From contig NZ_JACHBY010000003.1 of assembly GCF_014200495.1 (NCBI RefSeq), positions 310,001 to 374,000 on the forward strand: 64,000 bases of DNA, given 5' to 3'. The DNA is from Mucilaginibacter geliditolerans (GTDB taxonomy: Bacteria > Bacteroidota > Bacteroidia > Sphingobacteriales > Sphingobacteriaceae). The position numbers and the translations under genes are program-made. The notes beneath the pieces are model-generated. The model was not told the origin of the DNA. It did not search any database and saw nothing but the letters and a program-made list of their open reading frames with translations. Positions 22,481 to 30,875 of this stretch are shown here, one piece after another (position 1 is the stretch's first letter; the number at the start of each line of letters is the position of its first letter).

Positions 22481-25195
22481 CTATTCCACCTTATACCTGT
22501 ACACCTGCCTGCCTATATTGCCATCGCTATCAATACCTTCAATAACTACACGATAGGTACCTTTGCTGCCGGCATTAAAGAAATCAAATGAAGCATTGCC
22601 ATCTTTATCGGTAATAATATTGGGGGTCCAGTAAATGGTTGATCGCAGATCGGCTACAGCGATATTAGTTTTAGGGTCATCATATTTAGGTGAGTAAAAC
22701 TCCCGGGCCTTATAATAACCTTTAGGCGAAACTGTAATAATACCTGGAGCCGGACGGGTTAAATAGGAATGATCTTCATCCCCCCTCTTCATAGTGATCA
22801 ATATGACACCTCCCGGACCAGCCTGGCTGCCGTATATTGAATAATAAGAAGGCGTACGCAGTACTTCAATGCTAGCTATATCATTCGTATTGATCATATC
22901 GTACTCCGAACTTTGCAAAAACATGCCGTCAACATTAATAGTTAACGCACCCCCACGTGTTGAATAAGGCATACCATTACGGAAAATAACACCCATCAGC
23001 ATGCCCTGTAAACAAATACTAAGCGTTGGGCAACCCAATAATTTATCACCCAATATAACCTGATCTGCGTTGCCCGGACCGTTTAAATTATCAGAATGTT
23101 TTAAAGCAGCGGGCCGCTTGTCTGTTATAACTACTTCCTTTAATGCAATTATATGATTACCCAACCCATATTTCAACTGCGCGTCATAATAGGCTTTGCT
23201 GTTTTGCATATAGGTCGACAGTCCATCGCTCACACTTACCTGCATATCGGGCGCATTTTTATTTTGGGTAACTTTTTGCGGGTTTATGTCGTCAAGGTCA
23301 ATTTCAACGTTTTTTCTATCCTTGCTGGTGCGTGCCTGTATCACAAACCTCACGCTATCCCTGAATGCAAGGTTATCGAACGAAAACTTACCCTGCTCAT
23401 CGGTTATAGTATCTATAAAAAATGTTCCTCCGCCGGTAGCTAATAACGTAACCTTACCATGCGGCACAGGCTTACCGCCCGATGTTTTTATATGCCCGCT
23501 AATATGTAGTGTTTTTTCGGGTTCGTAAGCCAATGGCGGCATATCATCCTTTAATATCTTTTTCCACTCAAAGCGACGATAGCCCTGCGTAAGCATTAAT
23601 ATATCCAGATCGGCTTTGGTCTTTTCATTTACAGCGGTGAAATAATAGTTGGGTTTTTCTACATAGCCTTTTATGTCGGATGTAAGCAGCAGGTTTGATA
23701 ATATCGTACTTTCATCTTCTTCTTTAACCGGTACCTTTGTTTCATCAATAACAGCTACGGAAAAAGCGCCTACAACCGGTTTTGAATCGGCATTTTGCGC
23801 ATTTAAGTTGATCTTAACTTTTTCCCGCGGCGCATATGTTTGTTTAGCCGAGTTTACATCCATCTTAAGCTGATCGGGGTTCTGGATGAATACCAATCGC
23901 TCATTCATAGGCTCCCCTTTTGATGAAAATAATGTAAACTGTACAATACCTGACGGGAAACGGCTTTTGGATATAGACGCCGTAAAATTAGTACTGCCGA
24001 CTTTACTCTGCGCGGCAAAATATACCTGGCCGCCCGATTGACCAATAACACTAATGGTATCATCTGGGTTATCGGCAAGCAACGCGTGGCTGGCTGATAT
24101 CTTTAACTTAACATTATCCGGATCCGTATTATCAATACTCAAAACAAAGCCTTTATCTATTGCTTTAGGCAGATCAAAGCTTTTGGTTGAGCCATCGGCA
24201 AATGCAATATTGGCTTTGTATACTCTTCCAGTAATTGGTAAAAGGTCAAATACGCCCATGCCCAGGTGCTGGGTGCTAAAGGTAGTTATGGTATTATTCT
24301 GATCATCAATAACAGTACCTTTTATATCTGCGCCCAAGCCATCAGCACCTGTCGCCTTAAAGGCCACTTTAGCTCTGATACCACTCACCAGGTTACCGCT
24401 TTCAGGGAAAAACTGAACATCAACATTGGCTGATGTATTCTTTATCAGTATAGCTTTGGTAACCGTTTTTTTATCATCCAGCTTGATGGTAGTGGCTATC
24501 ATACCCGACTGCAACGCCGTAGGCTGCGGGTCGGTGAAGGAAACATTGATATTTCCCTTATCATCCGTGATGCCTTTCCCCTTGGCTACAGATTTTGCAT
24601 TCAGCTCAACAGTGTACCGCACTTCTTTATTTGCATACGGTGTTCCGTTCAAATCAGCATAGTTGATGACAGCATTTACCTGCTGTTTGCCGTTTTGGGT
24701 AGTATAGGAATAGGTTGTTTTTGTAAAAACCTTATTGGTGGTTGAGTTAACAATGGTAATGGCCTTATCAAAAAAATAATCCTCGGCGGCATTACGCATG
24801 TAATTGGTGTAGGCACGTATGCGGTAATTACCTTCTGCTAATGTATCGGATAACTCAAAATCGCCCCAGGCCAAGCCGTTTATGAGGGGCAGCTTAACGC
24901 TTTGCTTTACGGAATCCTTATCATCAATGAGCTCTACATTTAAAGCACCGCTTAAGGCTGATAACTGATGCTTGCTACCTATGGTTACATAAGCCTTAAA
25001 CCATACATCATCGCCAACGGCATAATAGGGTTTATCAAATTGCAGGTAAACTTTTTCAGGCGCGTAGTTTTCCTTCCACTTATTGAGTTGTCCGGCTATT
25101 TTTTCTATTGAATATTCATCAGCATTAATAAAACCGGCTATGGTTATTACACTGCCGATCAGCAATAGCCCTGCAATTATTTTTTTGTAGCTCAT
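22481..25195 (-). CDS. MG2-domain protein with TonB-type plug but no beta-barrel
   Basis: 904 residues. Signal peptide or anchor in the first 25 residues (KKIIAGLLLIGSVITIAGFI). Residues about 45-150 are an alpha-2-macroglobulin MG2-type domain (KVYLQFDKPYYAVGDDVWFK; EGNYRIRAYTNYMRN). More Ig-like domains follow; a CarboxypepD_reg-like fold lies near 570-640 (ISGHIKTSGGKPVPHGKVTL). A TonB receptor plug lies near 700-800 (GGALTINVDGMFLQSSEYDM; SIEVLRTPSYYSIYGSQAGP; GGVILITMKRG). The C-terminus is another A2M-like beta domain (NASFDFFNAGSKGTYRVVIE), not a barrel. Bacteroidota have such plug-carrying MG2 proteins; the role is unknown, presumably in outer-membrane or periplasmic interactions. Confidence 0.85.
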   Translation of the reverse strand: MSYKKIIAGLLLIGSVITIAGFINADEYSIEKIAGQLNKWKENYAPEKVYLQFDKPYYAVGDDVWFKAYVTIGSKHQLSALSGALNVELIDDKDSVKQSVKLPLINGLAWGDFELSDTLAEGNYRIRAYTNYMRNAAEDYFFDKAITIVNSTTNKVFTKTTYSYTTQNGKQQVNAVINYADLNGTPYANKEVRYTVELNAKSVAKGKGITDDKGNINVSFTDPQPTALQSGMIATTIKLDDKKTVTKAILIKNTSANVDVQFFPESGNLVSGIRAKVAFKATGADGLGADIKGTVIDDQNNTITTFSTQHLGMGVFDLLPITGRVYKANIAFADGSTKSFDLPKAIDKGFVLSIDNTDPDNVKLKISASHALLADNPDDTISVIGQSGGQVYFAAQSKVGSTNFTASISKSRFPSGIVQFTLFSSKGEPMNERLVFIQNPDQLKMDVNSAKQTYAPREKVKINLNAQNADSKPVVGAFSVAVIDETKVPVKEEDESTILSNLLLTSDIKGYVEKPNYYFTAVNEKTKADLDILMLTQGYRRFEWKKILKDDMPPLAYEPEKTLHISGHIKTSGGKPVPHGKVTLLATGGGTFFIDTITDEQGKFSFDNLAFRDSVRFVIQARTSKDRKNVEIDLDDINPQKVTQNKNAPDMQVSVSDGLSTYMQNSKAYYDAQLKYGLGNHIIALKEVVITDKRPAALKHSDNLNGPGNADQVILGDKLLGCPTLSICLQGMLMGVIFRNGMPYSTRGGALTINVDGMFLQSSEYDMINTNDIASIEVLRTPSYYSIYGSQAGPGGVILITMKRGDEDHSYLTRPAPGIITVSPKGYYKAREFYSPKYDDPKTNIAVADLRSTIYWTPNIITDKDGNASFDFFNAGSKGTYRVVIEGIDSDGNIGRQVYRYKVE

Positions 25196-25263
25196 AGGTA
25201 TAAAAATAAATTATATGTGCTTAATAATTGCCAGGCGATACATAACAAATATGTTACATGATG

Positions 25264-25392
25264 GGAAAGAGCCAAGAAAAAAGAATCAAGAGCCTAGATG
25301 CAAGAATCAGGATAAAATGAGAAAGATATTAACCGCTTTGTCTGCAAAATAGTCTTTCTTGGTTCTTGACTCTTAATTCCTGGCTCTTGTAA
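25264..25392. repeat. word palindrome, AAGAGCCAAGAATCAAG units
   Basis: The left arm has AAGAGCCAAG, AAGAATCAAGAGCC and CAAGAATCAGGAT; the right arm has GGTTCTTGACTCTTAATTCC and TGGCTCTTG. The pairing is imperfect but extensive. Same word family as 10258-10380 and 59345-59590. Lies between the plug protein and dcd, both leftward. Confidence 0.7.
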
Positions 25393-25393
25393 A

Positions 25394-25930
25394 CTAAAAC
25401 TTATTCTTCCACATCATGCTTTCAACAGGGCGTGTGGTGGGATTGTTGTATTTGGCGTTGCCTTTGGTGTTGTACATGGTTTCAATCTCGCCCTCAACAA
25501 CAAAATAAATAAGCTGGCCTATGGGCATACCTGCATAAATCTTTACGGGTTGCGCGCATGATATTTCAAGCGTCCACGTATTACAGAACCCTACATCGCC
25601 TTTACCGGCTGTGGCGTGTATGTCAATACCCAATCGGCCGGTGCTCGATTTTCCTTCCAGAAAAGGCACATGGGCATGTGTTTCGGTATATTCAAGTGTT
25701 ACACCCAGGTAAAGTGTGTTGGGCTGCAAAACAAATCCATCCTTAGGGATCTCAAAATAATCTATCTCATTATGCAGCTTTGCATCCAGCACCCTATCGC
25801 GATAGGTAGCTAAATGTTTGCCCAAATGCACATCGTAGGAGTTGGTGCCCAGGCCCTCACGTTTAAAAGGTTCAATAATAATGGTGCCCTTATCAATTTC
25901 CTCAAGGATGCGTTTGTCTGATAATATCAT
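25394..25930 (-). CDS. dcd: dCTP deaminase
   Basis: 178 residues. Trimeric enzyme making dUTP from dCTP for thymidylate synthesis. Signatures: MILSDKRILEEIDKGTIIIE at the start, the GTNSYDVHLGKHLATYRD segment, and the active-site strand EGKSSTGRLGIDIHATAGKG (the Ser-Arg and catalytic Glu region), followed by GFCNTWTLEISCAQPVKIYA and the trimer-interface GMPIGQLIYFVVEG. The lack of an obvious dUTPase fusion and the usual length suggest the monofunctional form. It is divergent from the phosphopantetheinyl transferase gene. Confidence 0.96.
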   Translation of the reverse strand: MILSDKRILEEIDKGTIIIEPFKREGLGTNSYDVHLGKHLATYRDRVLDAKLHNEIDYFEIPKDGFVLQPNTLYLGVTLEYTETHAHVPFLEGKSSTGRLGIDIHATAGKGDVGFCNTWTLEISCAQPVKIYAGMPIGQLIYFVVEGEIETMYNTKGNAKYNNPTTRPVESMMWKNKF

Positions 25931-25970
25931 ATTTAAAGATGTTATATGGCTAAATTAGAATTATTTGACA

Positions 25971-25978
25971 TAAGTTTG
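25971..25978 (+). promoter_or_regulatory. -7 box upstream of the phosphopantetheinyl transferase gene
   Basis: TAAGTTTG, an exact TAnnTTTG match 25 bp before the ATG at 26004, giving a leader of about 20 nt. The gap to dcd is 73 bp, so both promoters must lie here. Confidence 0.5.
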
Positions 25979-26003
25979 CCATCCTTTTTGCAATTTTACT
26001 TTT

Positions 26004-26645
26004 ATGGCTATAGCATACCGCCAACGGGTTGATGATGACACTGAATTTGCCCTCTGGAAAATAGAGGAAGAAGCAGATGAATTGTATAACCAGTTACAAT
26101 TAGATGCCGACGAACAGGCTTATTTTGAACAGCTAAGCAAAGGCAAGCGCCACTTGCACTGGCTGGGTACGCGTGTGCTGCTGCGCAAAATGCTGAACAC
26201 CGATGCTTTTATCGACTGTAAGGTTGACTCGCATGGCAAGCCCTACCTGGTGAACCTGCCGTTCCAGATCTCGATGAGCCATTCTTTTGATTATGCCGCG
26301 GTAATGATCAGTAAGAAAAGTCCGGTGGGGATTGATATTGAGCTGATAAAGGAAAAAGTGGAGCGCATTGCCCACAAATTTATGCGCCCCGAAGAAATGG
26401 ACTTTATTACCACCAATGGAAACCGCATACCGCAGTTATATGTATGCTGGTGCGCGAAAGAGGCGGTTTATAAATGCTACGGACAAAAAGAGGTATCATT
26501 TGTAAACAATATTTTATTGGAGCCATTTAAATTTGCGGAGCAAGGCACATTACAGGTTTCGCTGGATAAAGAACCTGTAAAAAACGATTATAAGGTTGAA
26601 TACATGCAGTATGAAGACTACATGATAGGATACGTAAAGGGCTGA
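26004..26645 (+). CDS. 4'-phosphopantetheinyl transferase superfamily protein
   Basis: 213 residues of the Sfp/AcpT type, which attach the CoA-derived arm to carrier proteins. Visible: KRHLHWLGTRVLLRKML (the conserved RxxLG-like helix), SHGKPYLVNLPFQISMSHSF (His/Ser before the core), the metal site VGIDIELIKEKVERIAHKFM (Asp and Glu ligands) and the WCAKEAVYKCYG helix (the conserved W-x-x-K-E-A). All key residues are present. Followed 3 bp later by lipB, whose donor substrate octanoyl-ACP needs such a modified carrier protein, which makes joint expression sensible. Confidence 0.93.
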   Translation: MAIAYRQRVDDDTEFALWKIEEEADELYNQLQLDADEQAYFEQLSKGKRHLHWLGTRVLLRKMLNTDAFIDCKVDSHGKPYLVNLPFQISMSHSFDYAAVMISKKSPVGIDIELIKEKVERIAHKFMRPEEMDFITTNGNRIPQLYVCWCAKEAVYKCYGQKEVSFVNNILLEPFKFAEQGTLQVSLDKEPVKNDYKVEYMQYEDYMIGYVKG

Positions 26646-26648
26646 TAA

Positions 26649-27383
26649 ATGAAAAACAAACAAGTTAAGCTTGAGGATTGGGGACTGATAGATTATCAGC
26701 AGGCATGGGATAAACAGGAGGAGATATTTAACAGCACCGTTAAGTTAAAAACAGAGATCCGTAACAGGCAGGTTGCAGTTACAGCAGATTCATTACCCGT
26801 TGAGGATAATGATCTAACTCCAAATTACCTTATTTTCTGCGAGCACCCGCACGTATATACCCTGGGCAAGAGCGGCAAAGCTGAACATTTATTGCTTGAT
26901 GAGCAGGGCTTAAAGGAAAAAAATGCTGTTTATTACCCTGTTAACCGCGGCGGCGATATTACCTATCACGGCCCGGGGCAGATTGTATGTTACCCCATAC
27001 TGGACCTGGATAATTTTTTCACCGATATACACCTGTATTTAAGAAAGCTTGAAGAAGCGATTATCCTTACCCTTGCTGAATTTGGTTTACAGGCAGGGCG
27101 CTATCCCGGCTATACCGGTGTTTGGTTTGATGCTGACAATGAAAAGGCCCGTAAGATATGCGCCATGGGTGTACGCTGCAGCCGCTGGGTTACCATGCAT
27201 GGCCTGGCACTAAACGTTAATACCAACCTGGATTATTTTAAAAACATGATTCCATGTGGTATTGATGATAAAGATGTAACCTCGATGGAGCGTGAGTTGG
27301 GAAGAAAAGTTGATATTAATGAAGTAAAAAAAATCCTTACACATCATATTTCCGTATTGTTTGATATGGAGATATCGATATGA
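26649..27383 (+). CDS. lipB: octanoyl-[ACP]:protein N-octanoyltransferase
   Basis: 244 residues. LipB moves octanoyl from ACP to lipoyl domains, the first step of lipoate synthesis. Motifs: FCEHPHVYTLGKSGKAEHLL, the substrate strand NRGGDITYHGPGQIVCYPIL, and GVWFDADNEKARKICAMGVR with the catalytic lysine region followed by WVTMHGLALNVNTNL and the catalytic cysteine in IPCGIDDKDVTSMEREL. Starts 3 bp after the previous stop and overlaps the next gene by 4 bp (ATGA), so the three genes form an operon. lipA is not in the window. Confidence 0.96.
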   Translation: MKNKQVKLEDWGLIDYQQAWDKQEEIFNSTVKLKTEIRNRQVAVTADSLPVEDNDLTPNYLIFCEHPHVYTLGKSGKAEHLLLDEQGLKEKNAVYYPVNRGGDITYHGPGQIVCYPILDLDNFFTDIHLYLRKLEEAIILTLAEFGLQAGRYPGYTGVWFDADNEKARKICAMGVRCSRWVTMHGLALNVNTNLDYFKNMIPCGIDDKDVTSMERELGRKVDINEVKKILTHHISVLFDMEISI

Positions 27384-28111
27384 AAGTATTACAGATAATT
27401 TTAATTAGTTTGACTACGCTATTCGGCTGTAAAAAAAATGAGGCTAAACCTTCCGTTTATACAGTAACTGATAACGTTAACCCAGTTAAAGCAATGACCA
27501 CCGATTCCATTACTTATCTTGCTTTAGGAGATTCTTACACTATAGGCCAATCCGTACCGCAGGCGGAGTCATATCCATACCAACTAACTGCTTCATTAAG
27601 TGCCGAAGGCTTTAAAACCCGCAACCCGGATATAATTGCAATAACCGGCTGGACAACCGACGATCTGATTGATGCAATTGCGGCCAGCACATTTAAATCC
27701 AAACAATACAGTTTTGTAACCTTATTAATTGGGGTGAATGATCAGTATCAGGGTATGAGCCAGGCCAATTACACCATAAAATTTGCGCAGGTATTAAATA
27801 CAGCCATCAGTTACGCGCAAGGCGATCCTAACCGGGTTTTTGTTTTATCGATACCGGACTATGGTGTTACACCATTTGCAGACGGCAACGACGCGGTTAT
27901 AGGCCCGCAGATAGATCAGTTTAATGCCATTAATGCAGCTATCAGCGCCAAAGCCGGCGTACATTATCTTAATATTACGGCAATCTCAAGGCTAGCTGCT
28001 AAAGATCCACTGTTAATTGCTTCGGATGGCTTGCATCCATCGGGCCTGATGTATACGCAATGGGTAAGCATGCTTGAACCATTAGTTGCTACGCAGCTGA
28101 ATAAGAAGTGA
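27380..28111 (+). CDS. SGNH/GDSL-hydrolase lipoprotein
   Basis: 243 residues. The N-terminus is a lipoprotein signal (KVLQIILISLTTLFGCKKNE, lipobox LFGC with Cys about 17). The SGNH blocks are complete: block I YLALGDSYTIGQ (nucleophile Ser), block II ITGWTTDDL (Gly), block III LLIGVNDQYQGM (Asn), block V ASDGLHPSGLMY (Asp and His). Predicted to be an esterase or acyl hydrolase tethered to the membrane; the substrate is unknown. It is translationally coupled to lipB by a 4-bp overlap, an unexpected but tight pairing of a cytoplasmic and an exported protein. Confidence 0.92.
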   Translation: MKVLQIILISLTTLFGCKKNEAKPSVYTVTDNVNPVKAMTTDSITYLALGDSYTIGQSVPQAESYPYQLTASLSAEGFKTRNPDIIAITGWTTDDLIDAIAASTFKSKQYSFVTLLIGVNDQYQGMSQANYTIKFAQVLNTAISYAQGDPNRVFVLSIPDYGVTPFADGNDAVIGPQIDQFNAINAAISAKAGVHYLNITAISRLAAKDPLLIASDGLHPSGLMYTQWVSMLEPLVATQLNKK

Positions 28112-28150
28112 TTTTTAGTCTTGAGTCTGAAGTCTTTAGTGAAAAAACTG

Positions 28151-28296
28151 CTGCCCATTCAAGCGGCCACGCTTGAATGCTGAAAAAGGTTAGCGTCAAC
28201 GCTAACGGATTATGAGTGCATGTTAATTTCGTATGCGTGGACGCTTACAAAAGCTTACGTGCAAGCATGGACGCTTGAACGGGCGGATGCCCACGC
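28151..28296. repeat. cluster of AAGCG-ACGCTT tetraloop hairpins
   Basis: CATTCAAGCG-GCCA-CGCTTGAATG (28156-28179) and GTTAGCG-TCAA-CGCTAAC (28189-28206) are perfect hairpins. Degenerate units follow: TGCGTGGACGCTTAC and CATGGACGCTTGAACGGGCGG (to about 28286). Similar units occur at 62619-62645 and 62820-62935. Between the SGNH gene and the toxin-antitoxin pair; no gene seen here. Confidence 0.75.
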
Positions 28297-28356
28297 AGAA
28301 GAAAAATAATGCATATTCTTTGTATTTTTCTTAAATTCGTATAAAAGGATTATACC

Positions 28357-28566
28357 ATGAGTGTAATAAATTATCCATTGAGTAATGTGCAAATTGAGCT
28401 GATGAAATTATTCAGCACAAACCTTTCAGATAAAGAACTTATCGAATTAAAAGACCTGTTATCAAGATTTTATGCCGATAAAGCAATTTCTCAAGCTGAT
28501 GCAATCTGGGATAAAAAAGGGTTCAGCAATGAAGACATGGAAAAATGGCTTAATCAAAATTCCTAA
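28357..28566 (+). CDS. putative antitoxin of a PIN-type toxin-antitoxin pair
   Basis: 69 residues, acidic and helical (NYPLSNVQIELMKLFSTNLS, DKELIELKDLLSRFYADKAI, ending WDKKGFSNEDMEKWLNQNS). This is the common look of small antitoxins that precede PIN toxins in Bacteroidota; the tail with Trp probably plugs the toxin. The stop is 5 bp before the toxin start. No DNA-binding motif is obvious, so autoregulation cannot be shown. Confidence 0.75.
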   Translation: MSVINYPLSNVQIELMKLFSTNLSDKELIELKDLLSRFYADKAISQADAIWDKKGFSNEDMEKWLNQNS

Positions 28567-28571
28567 TTATT

Positions 28572-28991
28572 GTGCTAGTTGTAATTGACACCAATGTATT
28601 ATTAGTTTCTATTTCTTCAAGATCAAAATATCATTGGCTTTACCAACTTATAATAGACAAGAAAATACAGGTAGCATTCACTCATGATATTCTTAGTGAA
28701 TATGAAGAGCAAATCGGATTACACTGGCATCCCGATGTTGCAACTAATCTTACCCGTTCATTAACCGAACTCTCAACTGCTTTCTTAATTACAATTTACT
28801 ACAATCTTCAACTGATCACTGCTGATATAGATGACAATAAATTTGTTGATTGTGCTTTTGCAGCAAATGCCGATTTCATTCTCACAAATGACAGCCATTT
28901 CAATATTTTAAAAACTATTGATTTCCCATCTATCCCTACACTTCGTTTGGATGAATTTCATGAGTTATTAAAAAAAGCTAATGGGTTGTAA
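28572..28991 (+). CDS. PIN-domain toxin (putative RNase)
   Basis: 139 residues beginning with a GTG (LVVIDTNVLLVSISSRSKYH). PIN acidic residues: Asp in VIDTNVLL, Glu in ILSEYEEQI, Asp in ADIDDNKFVDCAFAANADF, and the final TNDSHF. These form the Mg-dependent RNase site of VapC-like toxins (the family often labelled 'putative toxin-antitoxin system toxin component, PIN family'). The pair sits between repeat clusters and has no tight link to neighbours, typical of acquired modules. Base composition (AT-rich, few GC-rich codons) differs somewhat from adjacent genes. Confidence 0.88.
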   Translation: MLVVIDTNVLLVSISSRSKYHWLYQLIIDKKIQVAFTHDILSEYEEQIGLHWHPDVATNLTRSLTELSTAFLITIYYNLQLITADIDDNKFVDCAFAANADFILTNDSHFNILKTIDFPSIPTLRLDEFHELLKKANGL

Positions 28992-29053
28992 AAAAATCCA
29001 CATTACACGCCCGCCCATTTTTTTCTTATTCCCCCCTTCAGGGGGTTAGGGAG

Positions 29054-30481
29054 CTAACACTCAGGCAAACTCAACGGTATATTTATTGCCAGGCCACCAT
29101 CAGATGTTTCCTTGTATTTTGAGTTCATATCCTGCGCGGTTTGCCACATGGTGCGTACTACAGCATCCAGACTTACCTTGGCATTTTCAGGGTTACTTTG
29201 CAGGGCCAATTGCGATGCGGTTATAGCCTTTATAGCGCCCATGGTGTTACGCTCAATGCAGGGCACCTGTACCAGGCCGCCTATCGGGTCGCAAGTTAGG
29301 CCGAGGTGATGCTCCATGGCAATTTCGGCAGCCATTAAAACCTGGCGCTGTGTACCACCCAAACATTCTGTTAAAGCAGCAGCAGCCATCGCCGATGATA
29401 CCCCGATCTCCGCCTGGCAACCACCCATAGCCGCCGATATAGTAGCACCCTTTTTAAATATACTCCCAATTTCCGACGCGGTAAACATAAAGCGGATCAC
29501 CTTATCATCGGTATAGCCATCGCAAAAAGTTATGTAATATAACAGCACTGCCGGTATTACGCCTGCTGCGCCATTGGTCGGGGCAGTAACCACCCTGCCG
29601 AACGAAGCATTTTCTTCATTTATGGCTAATGCAAAACAGCTTACCCAGTCCAGTATATTTTTAAAGCCCTCGCCGGTTTGGCGTATGGCTGTTACCCATT
29701 CATCAAAATTGCTGTAAGTATTTGTGCCGATGAGTTTTTTGTTAAGATTAGCCGCCCTGCGCGATACATTTAAGCCACCCGGCAAATTGCCCTTTGTATG
29801 ACAGCCACGGAACATGCACTCCTTCATCACCCTGAAAATATTGAGCGCGCCTGCGCGCACCTCATCTTCATTACGCCAGGCCAGCTCATTTTCCATCACC
29901 ACTTCTGATATTTTGAGTCCGGTTTTCATGCACCAGTGCAGCAAATCATTGGCAGTATCAATTGGAAAAGGCAAGTCTACCTCCGTTTTTGACTGCCCCT
30001 GATCACCCTCCCTCACCACAAAGCCGCCACCTATAGAGTAAAACGTAGCTGATATAGCCTTATCACCCATTAACAATGCCTGAAAAGTTACCGCGTTGGG
30101 GTGATAAGGCAAGCTTTCATTAAACAGGAACAGCAGATCATCATCTGTAACAAAGTTAACCTCCTGCGTACCTCCCAATATCAATTTATGTGAGGTTTTT
30201 ATATGGTTGATCTTATTGTCAATTTCGTTTACATCAAAGGTTACCGGGTCATCGCCGCTCAGGCCCAATAATACGGCAATATCGGTACCGTGCCCCTTGC
30301 CTGTTTTGGCGAGCGAGCCGTAGAGTAAGATCCGTACACCTTCAACCAATGGTAAAGCATCTTGTTGCTCCAGTAGTTGTACAAACTGCTGCGCGGCACG
30401 CCAGGGGCCAAGTGTGTGCGAACTTGATGGCCCTATGCCAATCTTAAACATATCAAATACGGATATCTGCTCTCTCTGCAT
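29054..30481 (-). CDS. sdaA: L-serine ammonia-lyase (iron-sulfur type, single chain)
   Basis: 475 residues, alpha and beta parts fused. Deaminates L-serine to pyruvate. The N-terminal domain starts [20 protein letters not shown], the hallmark of SdaA (substrate loop GPSSSHT). Cluster cysteines are in [15 protein letters not shown] and in [18 protein letters not shown], with a further Cys near ALTECLGG. The 4Fe-4S enzyme is oxygen sensitive. The gene stands alone; a -7 box right before the ATG indicates a leaderless mRNA. A short C5-TTCA-G5 hairpin (29032-29045) lies past its stop. Together with the ACT-domain phosphatase, it bears on serine pools. Confidence 0.96.
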   Translation of the reverse strand: MQREQISVFDMFKIGIGPSSSHTLGPWRAAQQFVQLLEQQDALPLVEGVRILLYGSLAKTGKGHGTDIAVLLGLSGDDPVTFDVNEIDNKINHIKTSHKLILGGTQEVNFVTDDDLLFLFNESLPYHPNAVTFQALLMGDKAISATFYSIGGGFVVREGDQGQSKTEVDLPFPIDTANDLLHWCMKTGLKISEVVMENELAWRNEDEVRAGALNIFRVMKECMFRGCHTKGNLPGGLNVSRRAANLNKKLIGTNTYSNFDEWVTAIRQTGEGFKNILDWVSCFALAINEENASFGRVVTAPTNGAAGVIPAVLLYYITFCDGYTDDKVIRFMFTASEIGSIFKKGATISAAMGGCQAEIGVSSAMAAAALTECLGGTQRQVLMAAEIAMEHHLGLTCDPIGGLVQVPCIERNTMGAIKAITASQLALQSNPENAKVSLDAVVRTMWQTAQDMNSKYKETSDGGLAINIPLSLPEC

Positions 30482-30485
30482 AGTT

Positions 30486-30493
30486 CAAAATTA
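30486..30493 (-). promoter_or_regulatory. -7 box of the sdaA promoter, leaderless spacing
   Basis: On the minus strand, TAATTTTG matches TAnnTTTG and is followed by AACT and then the ATG at 30481. That leaves 4 nt between box and start codon, as in purD and kynA. A good -33 TTG is not evident. Confidence 0.5.
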
Positions 30494-30578
30494 CAATAGT
30501 ATCCTGCTTTTGCCGATAATATTTTGATTATTGAGAATAGATTTTTACATTCAACTATAAATTAATCTCTTATTACCA

Positions 30579-30875
30579 ATGGATCAAACAACACCTTTCG
30601 ACCAAATGCCTCCTCTACGCCCGAAAAACTGGCTGGTTGAGTCTATTTTAGTTACCATTTTTTGCTGTCTGCCTTTTGGCATTGTAGGCATTATAAATGC
30701 AGCTTCTGTTAATAGCAAGTATGATTCCGGGGATTATGCCGGAGCATTGTATTCTTCGCAGCAAGCCGGTAAGTGGACTAAAATTGGATTTTTTACAGGT
30801 ATTGCAGTAACAGTAATTTATTTAATTTTTGTTTTTACAGTAGGTATCAGCAGCTTTATGCCGCATCATTCATAA
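30579..30875 (+). CDS. CD225/dispanin-family membrane protein
   Basis: 98 residues. Short N-terminal proline-rich stretch (TPFDQMPPLRPKNWLVES), then helix 1 (ILVTIFCCLPFGIVGIINAA) with the CD225-type CCLPFGIVGI core, a loop NSKYDSGDYAGALYSSQQAG, and helix 2 (FFTGIAVTVIYLIFVFTVGI). The arrangement helix - basic/Tyr loop with AxxxSxxAxxW - helix is that of dispanins, widespread small bacterial membrane proteins of unknown function. Abuts the DUF2752 gene with no gap (stop 30875, next start 30876). Confidence 0.88.
   Translation: MDQTTPFDQMPPLRPKNWLVESILVTIFCCLPFGIVGIINAASVNSKYDSGDYAGALYSSQQAGKWTKIGFFTGIAVTVIYLIFVFTVGISSFMPHHS

Noticed and set aside
28112..28356. Hidden gene or small RNA gene in the hairpin cluster
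   Set aside because: Nothing with coding pattern or promoter was seen beyond the hairpins and the antitoxin leader.
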